19,180 nt of DNA from DASZCR01 sp035942915 (GTDB lineage Bacteria; Acidobacteriota; Blastocatellia; Pyrinomonadales; Pyrinomonadaceae). The notes under the pieces were generated by a model. It saw nothing but the letters and a program-made list of their open reading frames with translations, was not told the origin of the DNA and ran no database searches. This document shows positions 1-8,057 of the stretch, piece after piece; within the stretch, counting starts at the first letter, position 1; each line of letters starts with the position of its first letter. The position numbers were made by a program, and so were the translations under genes. The stretch lies in contig DASZCR010000321.1 in NCBI GenBank assembly GCA_035942915.1, positions 1-19,180 on the forward strand, in the 5' to 3' direction.

Positions 1-1
1 C

Positions 2-1252
2 TCCGCGCTCGGCTTCTACATCGCGGGGCCTGACATCGACAAGCTCGACGAGTATTCAAACAAGCTGGTCGAACGCATCAAGAAGGACGAGAACTTCCGC
101 GACGCAGACCGCTCGCTGCAACTGAGCAGCCCGGAGGTGCGGATTCTCATCGACCGCGAGCGAGCCGCAGACCTCGGCGTGCGCGCGGGCGATGTCGCGC
201 AGGCTTTGAACACGCTCGCCGCCGGGCAGCGCGTCACCACTTTTAGCGAAGGCTCTGACCAATACGACGTGGTCGTGCGCGCCGGAGAACAGTTCCGCCG
301 CACGCGCGAGCACCTCAGCAACTTTACGGTCGCGTCATCGACAGGCGGCACGGTCGGATTAGAGAAGCTGGTGCGTCTGGAAGAGGGCGAAAGCCCGGCC
401 TCGATTGACCGTCTCAACCGTCAGCGTCAGGTGACCATCTCGGCCAGTCTCGCGCCGAACGGTTCGGAGGCCGACGCGCTCGTCGCCATCCAGCGTTACG
501 CGCAGGAGTTGAACATGGAGCCGGGCTACCGGACGGGCGTCACGGGTCAGTCGAAAGAGTTGCAGCGCGCGAACCAATCTTTCATGCTCGCGTTCCTGCT
601 CTCGTTCGTCTTCATGTACCTGATTCTGGCGGCGCAGTTCGAGTCGTTCATCCACCCGGTGACAATCCTCTTGACGCTGCCACTCTCGATACCGTTCGCT
701 CTGCTCTCGACGCTGCTTGCCGGGCAACGTCTGAACATCTTCTCGGCGCTCGGCATCCTGCTGCTGTTCGGCATCGTCAAGAAGAACGCCATTTTGCAGA
801 TTGACCACACGAACGAACTGCGCGCGCACGGCATGGAACGCTACAGCGCGATATTGCAAGCGAACCGCGACCGCCTACGTCCTATCTTGATGACGACCAT
901 CGCGCTCGTCGCAGGCATGGTTCCGCTGATTCTCGGCACGGGTGCGGGCGCGGCGACGAACCGCTCCATCGGCGTTCTCGTCGTCGGCGGACAATCTCTC
1001 TGTCTGCTGCTGACGCTGCTCGCCGTCCCGGTCTTTTACTCTCTGTTTGAGGACGTGAAGGAATCGCGCGTGTGGGCGTGGGCCGGCGACCGCTTCGACA
1101 ACTTCGGCGGAGGCGCGCGGCGACGTTTCGCCAGAGCTTACGCTTCTTTCGCCGCGCTCTTTTCGCGCAAGCCGCGCCCGACGACGGCGGGCGGCGCAGT
1201 CTCCCGTCGCAATCGTGAGGACAGGTATGCAGATCAAGCTTCAGGTGATTGA
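2..1252 (+). CDS. RND efflux permease (AcrB/HAE1 family), C-terminal part
   Basis: This is the last 416 residues of an inner-membrane, proton-driven RND pump; the start lies left of the window. The frame is open from base 2 and opens inside the second periplasmic porter domain (FYIAGPDIDKLDEYSNKL, then SPEVRILIDRERAADLGV). The second membrane bundle follows from about base 580, with the hydrophobic segment SFMLAFLLSFVFMYLILA, the loop FESFIHP, the segment ALGILLLFGIVKKNAIL and the family motif GAGAATNRSIGVLVVGGQ. A basic tail of about 60 residues ends the protein and is longer than usual. It overlaps the TolC gene by 26 bases, as expected for a pump and its outer-membrane channel. The substrate cannot be read from the sequence. 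The family call is firm. Confidence 0.93.
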   Translation, partial: SALGFYIAGPDIDKLDEYSNKLVERIKKDENFRDADRSLQLSSPEVRILIDRERAADLGVRAGDVAQALNTLAAGQRVTTFSEGSDQYDVVVRAGEQFRRTREHLSNFTVASSTGGTVGLEKLVRLEEGESPASIDRLNRQRQVTISASLAPNGSEADALVAIQRYAQELNMEPGYRTGVTGQSKELQRANQSFMLAFLLSFVFMYLILAAQFESFIHPVTILLTLPLSIPFALLSTLLAGQRLNIFSALGILLLFGIVKKNAILQIDHTNELRAHGMERYSAILQANRDRLRPILMTTIALVAGMVPLILGTGAGAATNRSIGVLVVGGQSLCLLLTLLAVPVFYSLFEDVKESRVWAWAGDRFDNFGGGARRRFARAYASFAALFSRKPRPTTAGGAVSRRNREDRYADQASGD

Positions 1253-3554
1253 CAGGTCGGCGACGGCGCGGCGTCGGTTCGGTCGGCTCTTATCAAAGTC
1301 GTTCGTCTCGACGTTGATGATAGCCGCGCTCTCGTCGTCCACGCTCTCTGCGCTCGCGCAGAACCAGCAACAACAACAGCCGCCCTCGACGACGCAACAA
1401 CCTTCGCCGCCGGCAGGCTCGACGACGCAAGGCCAGCAACGACCGGGCGCGCCTCCGCCTTCGACGCAACAACTGCCGCCGAACGCTCCCGGCTCGACCA
1501 TCCGCCCCGGCAACGAGGCGCAGCAGAGCCAGCAGCCGCAGACGGGGCCGGAGCAGGAGCGCCAGCAGACGACGCCGCAGACCGGAGCGCCGCGACCGCC
1601 TTCGCCGCAGGGCGCACCCGCCGCGCAGCAGCCCGCGCCCGGTGCCCAGACGCCGCAGACTTCCACGCCCGCAGGCACACAAAGCCCGCAGACCGGAACG
1701 ACCACCGGCGGCGCGCCCGCGAGCGGTGTGCCGCAAGCGCCGGGACAGAACGTCGGCACGGGCGCAGGCATCGCGCCCGCAGAGCTTCCGACCGAACCTC
1801 CTCCGGTCGCGCCCAACTTCGAGGCTCCCGCGCGTCCGCTGCCGTCGGCCGAGCGCGTCGGCGTTGATATCACCGAACAGACGGCGCTGACCTTGAACGA
1901 TGCTATCGCGCTCGCGCTGCAAAACAATAACGACATCGACGGCTCGCGTATCGACGTGCAGATTGCCGAGTACGACCTGAGAGCCGCGCGCGGCATCTAC
2001 GACCCGGTCTTCTCGTCCGAGAGCTACTACGAAAGCCGCACGACGCCGACGAGTTCGACCATCGCGGGCGGCCTCAACGGCTCGGTCACGCAGAAGGACG
2101 CGACCGGCGCGCTGCGCTTCGGCGGCTTCTCGCCGTGGGCGGGCGGCTCTTATCAACTCGACTTCTCGACGACGCGCCTGACGACCAACAACCAGAACGT
2201 CACGCTCAACCCGCAATATCCGGCCGCGCTGACCTTCGGCTATACGCAGCCGCTGCTGCGCGGACTGCGCTTCGACCAGAATCGCCGCCAGATTGAGATT
2301 GCCAAGAAGAACCTCTCGCTGACGGACGCGCAGTTTCGCCAGCGCGCCATCGAAACCATCACGCAGGTCGAACAGGCTTACTGGGATTTGGTCTTTTCCC
2401 TGCGCAACCTACAGGTGCAGATTGATGCCGTCAAACAGGCGCGCACGCAACTCGAAAGCAACCAGCGGCTCGTCCAGCGCGGCGTGCTCGCACCCATTGA
2501 CATCGTCGCCGCCTCGACGCAGGTGACGACCTTCGAGCAGAACGTCTACACGGCGCAGGAGGCCGTCACACGCGCCGAAAACACCTTGAAGACGCTGATT
2601 CTTTCAGACCGTTCCGCTCCGCTCTGGTCGCGCCCGCTGCTGCCCGTCACGCCTGTTAATCTCGAAGCGCCGCGCGTGCCTCTCGAACAGGCCGTGAGCG
2701 CCGCTCTGACGAACCGGCCGGAACTGGCGCAGCTTCAGACGAGCGCCGAAATCAACGAGATTGACACGCGCTATTTCCGCGAACAGACGCGCCCGCAAGT
2801 AGACCTCGTCGGCACGTACACCACTTCCGGCCTCGCCGGTTCAGTCGTGCAGAACACAGGCGGCACAACCGGAGGCGGCAACCCCAGCGCCAACGCTCTC
2901 TTGCGTCAACGCGTCAACGAACTCTCGACGCTGGCGGGTCTTCCGCCGCTCGATGCGACGACCGGCGGTGGCAGCGTCCCGCAGAACCTCGTCGGCGGTC
3001 TTCCGCAGTCGCTCGCCAACCTTGTGCAGCAGGACTTCCCGACCTACCGCGTCGGCGTGCGCGTCTCGCTTCCCTTCCGCAATCGCACGGCCGAAGCGAA
3101 CTTCGGTCGCTCGGTCGCCGTCGGCAATCGCATCAAGAACCAGCGCGCACAGGCCGAGCAACTCGTCGAGGCAGACGTGCGCAACGCACTGCAATCTCTG
3201 CGTTCGGCCGAAGCGCGTCTGGCCTCTGCGGCCGCCGCGCGCTCGTCGGCCGAGCAGCAATATGAGAGCGAACAGAGACAGTTTCGCGCAGGCACGACGA
3301 CCGTCTATCTCGTCCTCCAACGACAGACCGAACTGCTGGCGGCGCGCGGGCGCGAACTACAGGCGCAGACAGACCTCAACAAGGCCGTCTCTGAATTTCA
3401 ACGCGCCACCGGCAACACGCTCGACGCCAACCGCGTCTCCGTTCGCACCGATACGCCCTCGCGTGAATTCGTCGTGACCCCGCCGACCGCTTACGTCTCG
3501 GAAGCGGCGGGCACGTCCAACTCTCCGAACGGGAGCAGACCCGATGACAAGTGA
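1227..3554 (+). CDS. TolC-family outer-membrane efflux channel with long Pro/Gln/Thr-rich N-terminal linker
   Basis: Outer-membrane channel partner of the RND pump (775 residues). I place the start at ATG 1227, 6 bases behind GAGG (1217-1220); a GTG at 1215 is in frame but would include that ribosome site. Residues 1-44 form a signal peptide ending SALA. Residues of about 45-215 are low-complexity sequence rich in Gln, Pro, Thr, Ala and Gly. The TolC fold starts near LTLNDAIALALQNN (about 225), followed by the two alpha-helical repeats (EQAYWDLVFSLRNLQVQ and VEADVRNALQSLRSAEARL). A Gly/Asn-rich insertion lies between them at about 540-610. Ordinary TolC proteins are about 450-500 residues long; the linker and insertion account for the excess. 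It overlaps the next gene by 11 bases. Confidence 0.93.
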   Translation: MQIKLQVIDRSATARRRFGRLLSKSFVSTLMIAALSSSTLSALAQNQQQQQPPSTTQQPSPPAGSTTQGQQRPGAPPPSTQQLPPNAPGSTIRPGNEAQQSQQPQTGPEQERQQTTPQTGAPRPPSPQGAPAAQQPAPGAQTPQTSTPAGTQSPQTGTTTGGAPASGVPQAPGQNVGTGAGIAPAELPTEPPPVAPNFEAPARPLPSAERVGVDITEQTALTLNDAIALALQNNNDIDGSRIDVQIAEYDLRAARGIYDPVFSSESYYESRTTPTSSTIAGGLNGSVTQKDATGALRFGGFSPWAGGSYQLDFSTTRLTTNNQNVTLNPQYPAALTFGYTQPLLRGLRFDQNRRQIEIAKKNLSLTDAQFRQRAIETITQVEQAYWDLVFSLRNLQVQIDAVKQARTQLESNQRLVQRGVLAPIDIVAASTQVTTFEQNVYTAQEAVTRAENTLKTLILSDRSAPLWSRPLLPVTPVNLEAPRVPLEQAVSAALTNRPELAQLQTSAEINEIDTRYFREQTRPQVDLVGTYTTSGLAGSVVQNTGGTTGGGNPSANALLRQRVNELSTLAGLPPLDATTGGGSVPQNLVGGLPQSLANLVQQDFPTYRVGVRVSLPFRNRTAEANFGRSVAVGNRIKNQRAQAEQLVEADVRNALQSLRSAEARLASAAAARSSAEQQYESEQRQFRAGTTTVYLVLQRQTELLAARGRELQAQTDLNKAVSEFQRATGNTLDANRVSVRTDTPSREFVVTPPTAYVSEAAGTSNSPNGSRPDDK

Positions 3555-4224
3555 ACAGCGGCCGAGCGGCGCGAGCGCTCTCAAGCGCCGGACGACGCTC
3601 GCGCTCCTCTCACTCGCGCTCGTCGCCCTCTCGTCCGTAGCCTGCGGTTCACGCGCGGGCAGCGAAGGACAGACGGCGAGCAACGTCATCATCGTCAACG
3701 CGCCGACGGCGGGCGAGGTGCGCCGTGTGCTGGCGCGCGAAGGGATGGCTGTGGCGAAGGGCGACCCTGTGATTGAAATCGTCGTCAGAGACCAAGCGGC
3801 GACGATGCCGCGTGCGGAAGACCCTGTGGCGCGCGCCGGTCAGAGCGTGCGCGCGGCCGAGTCGGAAGTCGAAGCGGCGCGCGCAGAGGTCGTGCGCGCA
3901 GAGGTCGAAGTACAGAGGCTCGCGCCGCTCGTCGCGGGCGGGCAGGCTTCGCAGGGAGAGTTGGACGGCGCGCGTGCGCTCTACGAACGCGCGCAGCAAC
4001 GGCTCAGACAGGCGCAGGACGCTTCGCGCGACGCGCAATCCGGCCTCGTCGCCGCGCGTCAGCCGCGCGCCGTTTCACCCGCTGCCGCCACGCCTGCGCC
4101 TTCCGAGCACATCGTCTACGCGCGCGCGACTACGGCCGGAACGGTCAGCGTGCTCAGCGCGCGTGAGGGCGACCGCGTGGCGGCCGGTCAACCGCTGGCG
4201 ACACTGAGAGCCGACGGACGCTGA
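3544..4224 (+). CDS. Short HlyD/biotin-lipoyl-type periplasmic adaptor, probable lipoprotein
   Basis: A 226-residue relative of the membrane-fusion proteins of efflux pumps. A basic N-terminus and hydrophobic stretch end in LSSVAC, an imperfect lipobox, so lipid anchoring is likely but not certain. Then come a lipoyl half-motif (NAPTAGEVRRVLAREGMAVA), a long Ala/Glu/Arg coiled-coil hairpin (about residues 95-170) and the second lipoyl half (ATTAGTVSVLSAREGDRVAA). The protein stops there: the beta-barrel and membrane-proximal domains of normal 350-400 residue adaptors are missing. ATG 3544 has GGGAG 8 bases upstream and overlaps the TolC gene. It may help couple pump and channel or regulate them; a full adaptor probably lies upstream of the window. 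Confidence 0.82.
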   Translation: MTSEQRPSGASALKRRTTLALLSLALVALSSVACGSRAGSEGQTASNVIIVNAPTAGEVRRVLAREGMAVAKGDPVIEIVVRDQAATMPRAEDPVARAGQSVRAAESEVEAARAEVVRAEVEVQRLAPLVAGGQASQGELDGARALYERAQQRLRQAQDASRDAQSGLVAARQPRAVSPAAATPAPSEHIVYARATTAGTVSVLSAREGDRVAAGQPLATLRADGR

Positions 4225-4232
4225 AACAGACC

Positions 4233-4304
4233 TGCGCGCCGGACATCAAACACACGTACGCACGGAACATGAAAGACGCGTGCGCGCAGGACATTCGAGT
4301 TCGA
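4233..4304 (+). repeat. Three degenerate 24-bp tandem repeats in the leader of the small membrane gene
   Basis: Three units begin at 4233, 4257 and 4281. Units 1 and 3 share 13 of 14 bases (TGCGCGCNGGACAT). Unit 2 is a weaker copy that matches unit 1 at 17 of 24 positions. They fill the gap between the adaptor stop and ATG 4304. The function is unknown. Confidence 0.5.
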
Positions 4305-4669
4305 TGACGAACGAAGACATCAACATCGGCACGCGCGAGCGGCGCAAGCGGCGACTGTTCGGCATCGTCGCGCTGACGGTGGGCGTCGGGCTGGCCTTTC
4401 TGCTGGTCGTCTTCGGCGCGCCGCGCTGGTCGCGCGTGGTCGTCTTCTTCCCCATCTGGATGGCCGGTCTCGGCCTCTTACAATCGCGCGAGAAGACTTG
4501 AATCGCGCTGGCCGCGCGCGGGACGCGCAACATGGACGCGGGCGAAGAACCAATCGCAGACCAGAGCCTAGTCGAACGTCTACGTGCGAAGGCGCGCATC
4601 ATCAATCGCCGCGCGCTGGTCACGGCCATCGGCGTCACGCTCGTCACGGTCGCCTTCCCCGGCCGCTAG
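4304..4669 (+). CDS. Small three-helix membrane protein crossed by one in-frame TGA (selenoprotein candidate or nonsense-broken gene)
   Basis: From ATG 4304 the frame gives 65 residues, a TGA at 4499-4501, and then 55 more codons to TAG 4667-4669 with no other stop. The two parts read as one protein: a basic N-terminus, helix 1 (residues 18-37), helix 2 (44-60), the TGA as residue 66 in the context QSREKT-x-IALAARGTRNMD, an amphipathic acidic/basic stretch and helix 3 (about 100-117). From memory, a family of uncharacterised bacterial membrane proteins of about 120 residues has Cys here (KTC-ALAARG). I could not align it, so this is recollection. A hairpin of SECIS geometry follows the TGA. 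Alternatives are a TGC-to-TGA nonsense change, a sequencing error, or two short proteins with a restart at ATG 4532. No good ribosome site precedes 4304. Confidence 0.55.
4514..4528 (+). promoter_or_regulatory. Hairpin with bacterial SECIS-like geometry
   Basis: A perfect 5-bp stem (GCGCG / CGCGC) encloses the loop CGGGA. It begins 12 bases after the TGA at 4499-4501, with 17 bases between the TGA and the loop and G as the second loop base. These values fall within the published bacterial SECIS model (loop 16-37 bases from the UGA, G among the first two loop bases). The sequence is so GC-rich that such stems also arise by chance. Confidence 0.3.
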
Positions 4670-4675
4670 TCCTCT

Positions 4676-5347
4676 TCACTTGAGAATCACGAAGCCCTTC
4701 AGAGCGCGTGCGGATAGTCCCTCTAAGATTCTGTCCTTTTGCGCCGCAGCCTTCCCGCCTTCATCGAAATCGGCCGCGCGCAAACCCGTCCCGCTCAAAT
4801 CCTCGACGTAGATGATAATAAACTCATTGCGCCGCGTCTCGTCCAACACGCGCACGAAACGCTGGAACATGACAGACTCGCCTGCCTCGTAACCTTTGCC
4901 CCGCAAAAAAGCGACGGCGCGTGCCGCGTCCGAGTCCGGGTTCTGCTTGAGCACGGCCGTTATGCTCGGCACGATTTGAGCGTTCGCGGCGTAGGTCTCG
5001 CCGCCGAGTTCGACCGTCTTCTGATTCGAATAGTCGTATCGCCCTTCCGCGTTCGACAGGAAGCCCTCGAACTGCACGATGTAGAGACGCCTGATGCGTC
5101 CGCTTCTGTCGGCATCGACGAAATAGAACTGCTCTGCGCGCGCCCGTTCGTAGAGCACGAAGTACTGCCTGCCGACGTACTTGAATGCCCTGTTAAACTT
5201 CAGACGCACGGGCGGCTGATAGGGCGATGTCAAGACCTGCCCCCTGACGCTGCGCATCTTCTTCCACTGCTGCTGCGCCGGAGCGACGGCAGACACCGAC
5301 AACACTGCGCACAGAGCCGCACACGCCGAGACCAAACGCCATCTCAT
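4676..5347 (-). CDS. Secreted protein of unknown function
   Basis: A 223-residue protein that I do not recognise. Residues 1-24 form a clear signal peptide with cleavage after VAPA, so it is exported. The mature part is mixed alpha/beta with many aromatic residues (RAFKYVGRQYFVLYERARAE, FYFVDADRSGRIRRLYIVQF). It then has YDYSNQKTVELGGETYAANA and a C-terminal helix-rich region. There is no membrane segment after the signal, no metal-binding cluster and no cysteine in the mature part. The start is well supported: GAGAGGAG lies 8 bases upstream. The stop is 7 bases from the end of the small membrane gene on the opposite strand, and the gene is divergent from the aldo/keto reductase. Confidence 0.8.
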   Translation of the reverse strand: MRWRLVSACAALCAVLSVSAVAPAQQQWKKMRSVRGQVLTSPYQPPVRLKFNRAFKYVGRQYFVLYERARAEQFYFVDADRSGRIRRLYIVQFEGFLSNAEGRYDYSNQKTVELGGETYAANAQIVPSITAVLKQNPDSDAARAVAFLRGKGYEAGESVMFQRFVRVLDETRRNEFIIIYVEDLSGTGLRAADFDEGGKAAAQKDRILEGLSARALKGFVILK

Positions 5348-5516
5348 CAGGGAAATTCTCCTCTCAACTCGTCATTCGGTCGAGACTTAATACGTCGGGC
5401 GGCGCACACGTTGTTCCTTGCCTTCGAGATAGATGTTTGCCCCGCGTGTGAAATCCTCGTGAAGAGCTTGCCGCACACTTCCGTAGGTTGAAGACGTGTG
5501 TCGAAGGAGTGTGGCG

Positions 5517-6488
5517 ATGAGATACAGGCGTTTCGGGCGGACTGGATGGGAGGTCAGCGAGATTGGCTACGGCATGTGGGGGATGGGCGGTTGGAGCGGC
5601 TCTGACGACGAAGAGTCGCTCAACTCTCTGCAACGCGCCGTAGACCTCGGATGCAACTTCTTCGATACGGCGTGGGGCTACGGACGCGGGCGCAGCGAAG
5701 CACTGCTCGGCCGACTCGTGCGCGCCAACCCGCAGCAACGTCTCTACACGGCGACGAAGATTCCGCCCAAAAATTTTCAGTGGCCGAGTCGCCGCGAATA
5801 CACGCTCGACGACTGCTTCCCTCCCGAACACATCGAAGAGTACGTCCATTCCAGCCTCAAAAACGCGGGGCTTGACAGCTTCGACCTGATACAGTTTCAC
5901 ACGTGGGAAGATGCGTGGGTCGAAGATGAACGTTGGGCGAGGAAGATGGACGAGTTGAAAGGTCAGGGACTCGTGCGCGCCGTCGGCATCAGCCTCAACC
6001 GTTGGGAGCCTTGGAACGGCGTGAGAGCCGTCCGCTCAGGTCTCGTCGATGCCGTGCAGGTCATCTACAACATCTTCGACCAGAACCCGGAGGACGAGCT
6101 TTTTCCAGCGTGTCGGGCGCATGATGTGGCCGTCATCGCGCGTGTTCCTTTCGACGAAGGAACGTTGACAGGCACGCTCACCAAAGAGTCCACATGGCCG
6201 GAGGGCGACTGGCGCAACACGTACTTCGTCGCGGAGAACCTGATTCCGAGCGTCGAGCACGCCGACGCGCTGAAGCCGCTCGTGCCCGAAGGGATGACGA
6301 TGCCGGAGATGGCCTTGCGCTTCATCCTCGACAACCCTGACGTGTCAACCATCATTCCCGGCATGCGCAAGACGCGCCACGTCGAAGCCAACATCGCAGC
6401 GAGCGACGGCGAGCGCCTGCCCGCAGAGTTGCGCGCAGAGTTACGTCGTCATCGTTGGGACAGACAGCCCGCCTCTTGGTCGCAGTAA
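5517..6488 (+). CDS. Aldo/keto reductase
   Basis: A cytoplasmic NAD(P)H-dependent oxidoreductase of 323 residues with a TIM-barrel fold. The catalytic tetrad can be read directly: Asp50 and Tyr55 in NFFDTAWGYGRGRSEALLG, Lys81 in YTATKI and His128 in LIQFHTWED. The N-terminal RYRRFGRTGWEVSEIGYGMW and C-terminal VSTIIPGMRKTRHVEAN are also typical of the family. I chose ATG 5517 because AAGGAG (5504-5509) lies 7 bases upstream; the in-frame GTG at 5496 would place that site inside the gene. It stands alone and converges on the sugar ABC ATPase 27 bases downstream. The substrate is not predictable; this subgroup (YgdS/YeaE-like, oxidoreductases of sugars and aldehydes) is broad. Confidence 0.93.
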   Translation: MRYRRFGRTGWEVSEIGYGMWGMGGWSGSDDEESLNSLQRAVDLGCNFFDTAWGYGRGRSEALLGRLVRANPQQRLYTATKIPPKNFQWPSRREYTLDDCFPPEHIEEYVHSSLKNAGLDSFDLIQFHTWEDAWVEDERWARKMDELKGQGLVRAVGISLNRWEPWNGVRAVRSGLVDAVQVIYNIFDQNPEDELFPACRAHDVAVIARVPFDEGTLTGTLTKESTWPEGDWRNTYFVAENLIPSVEHADALKPLVPEGMTMPEMALRFILDNPDVSTIIPGMRKTRHVEANIAASDGERLPAELRAELRRHRWDRQPASWSQ

Positions 6489-6515
6489 ATGGTCTAGGCA
6501 AAAACTGACTGACGA

Positions 6516-8057
6516 TTAAGCCGCGCGCCGGGTCTGGCCTGTGGCGCAGGCCATGACGGCTTCGGGCGTGGCTTCGGTGCGTGTGAACTCGCCTGTGATA
6601 CGCCCTTCGTGAATGACGATGAGGCGGTCGGAGAGTCCGAGCACTTCGGGCAGTTCGGAAGAGACGAGGACGATGGCAAGCCCTTCGCGCGCGAGGCGGT
6701 TGATGTGCGCGTAAATCTCCTGCTTCGCGCCAACGTCGATGCCGCGCGTCGGCTCGTCGAGAAAGAGGACGCGCGGTTTGGTGAGCAACCACTTGGCGAG
6801 GACGACCTTCTGCTGGTTGCCGCCGGAGAGCGTTCCGGCGACGGTCGTCACGTCCGGCGCTTTGATGCGCAGGTCGCGCGCGGCGCGCTCGCTGGCGGCG
6901 CGCTCGGCGTCCGGGTCGGTAATGAAGCGCCCGGCAATCTGTCGCAGGCTAACGAGCGTGGTGTTGTTCACTATCGTCTGGTCGAGCACTAGCCCGTAAC
7001 GCTTGCGGTCTTCGGTGACGAAACCCAAGCCGCAACGAATCGCGTCGGCAGGGCTTTTAATCTGCACGCGCTCGCCTCCGACGAAGACCTCGCCCGACGC
7101 GCGTCCGGTGTGCGCGCCGAAGATGGCCGTCAGCAGTTCGCTGCGCCCTGCGCCCATCAATCCCGCAATCCCCAACACCTCGCCGCGTCGCACCTTGAAA
7201 CTCGCGCGCTCGACGAGCAGTTTGCCACGCACGTTCGGGTCTTCAACCGTGATGTCGCGCACCTCGAAGGCCACCTCGCCCGGCTCGTGCTCCGTGCGCG
7301 GAAAGATGTCTCCGACCTCGCGGCCGACCATCCGTGCGATGACGCGCGCCTGTGTGAGTTCGGCGGTCGCCTCCGTGCCGACCGTGCGCCCGTCACGCAA
7401 GACCGTGATGCGGTCGCTCAGACGAAAAACTTCGTCCAGCTTGTGCGAGATGTAGACCATGCCGACGCCGCGCGCGCGCAGCTTGTTGAGGATGTTGATG
7501 AGAGTTTCGACCTCCGTCTCGGTGAGCGCGGCGGTCGGCTCGTCGAGGACGAGGATGCGCGCGTTCTGCGAGAGGGCTTTGGCGATTTCGACCAACTGCT
7601 GCTGTCCGATGCCGAGTTGACGGACGGGCGTGTGCGGGTCGATTTGAAGATGTAAATCGTTGAGCAGTTTTTGCGCGCGCCCGTAGAGTTCGTCCCAACG
7701 GACGATGCCGAAGCGGCGCGGCTCACGGCCGAGGAAGATGTTTTCGCCGACGCTCAAATCTTTGACGAGCGAGAGTTCCTGATAGACGACGGCGATTCCG
7801 GCCGCTTCGGCCTGTCGGACGTTGGCAAACTGCTGCGGCGCGCCGTCAATCCGTATCTCGCCGCCGTATGTGCCGTGCGGATAGACGCCGCCGAGCACCT
7901 TCATCAAGGTTGACTTGCCCGCGCCGTTCTCGCCGACGAGCGCATGTATCTCTCCGGCGTACAGGTCGAACGTCACGCCGTCGAGCGCACGCACGCCGGG
8001 AAAGCTCTTCGTTATCTCCCGCATTTCGAGCAGCGGCGACCGCGCATCATCTGTCAT
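6516..8057 (-). CDS. xylG: Sugar ABC transporter ATP-binding protein, XylG type
   Basis: A tandem ATPase of 513 residues, the same length as E. coli XylG. The first domain has Walker A GENGAGKST (42-50), the XylG-like stretch VYPHGTYGGEI (58-68), VYQELSLV (Q-loop), LGIGQQQLVEIAKAL (148-162) and Walker B ILVLDEPTAAL. The second domain has the weak Walker A GLMGAGRSE, normal for this family, then VTEDRKRYGL, LSGGNQQKV (410-418) and LFLDEPTRGID. It should energise uptake of xylose or a related monosaccharide. No XylH permease or XylF binding protein is adjacent: downstream is a convergent reductase and upstream is the TPR/ASPIC gene, overlapping by 4 bases (ATGA). It may use a permease encoded elsewhere. 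Confidence 0.93.
   Translation of the reverse strand: MTDDARSPLLEMREITKSFPGVRALDGVTFDLYAGEIHALVGENGAGKSTLMKVLGGVYPHGTYGGEIRIDGAPQQFANVRQAEAAGIAVVYQELSLVKDLSVGENIFLGREPRRFGIVRWDELYGRAQKLLNDLHLQIDPHTPVRQLGIGQQQLVEIAKALSQNARILVLDEPTAALTETEVETLINILNKLRARGVGMVYISHKLDEVFRLSDRITVLRDGRTVGTEATAELTQARVIARMVGREVGDIFPRTEHEPGEVAFEVRDITVEDPNVRGKLLVERASFKVRRGEVLGIAGLMGAGRSELLTAIFGAHTGRASGEVFVGGERVQIKSPADAIRCGLGFVTEDRKRYGLVLDQTIVNNTTLVSLRQIAGRFITDPDAERAASERAARDLRIKAPDVTTVAGTLSGGNQQKVVLAKWLLTKPRVLFLDEPTRGIDVGAKQEIYAHINRLAREGLAIVLVSSELPEVLGLSDRLIVIHEGRITGEFTRTEATPEAVMACATGQTRRAA

Noticed and set aside
4739..5491. Plus-strand open frame of 250 codons opposite the secreted protein
   Set aside because: The minus-strand reading has a signal peptide and a good ribosome site; the plus-strand reading has neither and ends just before the real reductase start.
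7130..7165. Broken second ATP site in XylG (GLMGAGRSE instead of GxxGxGKS/T)
   Set aside because: A degenerate second Walker A is normal in the xylose/ribose/galactose ATPase family, so it is not evidence of a pseudogene.
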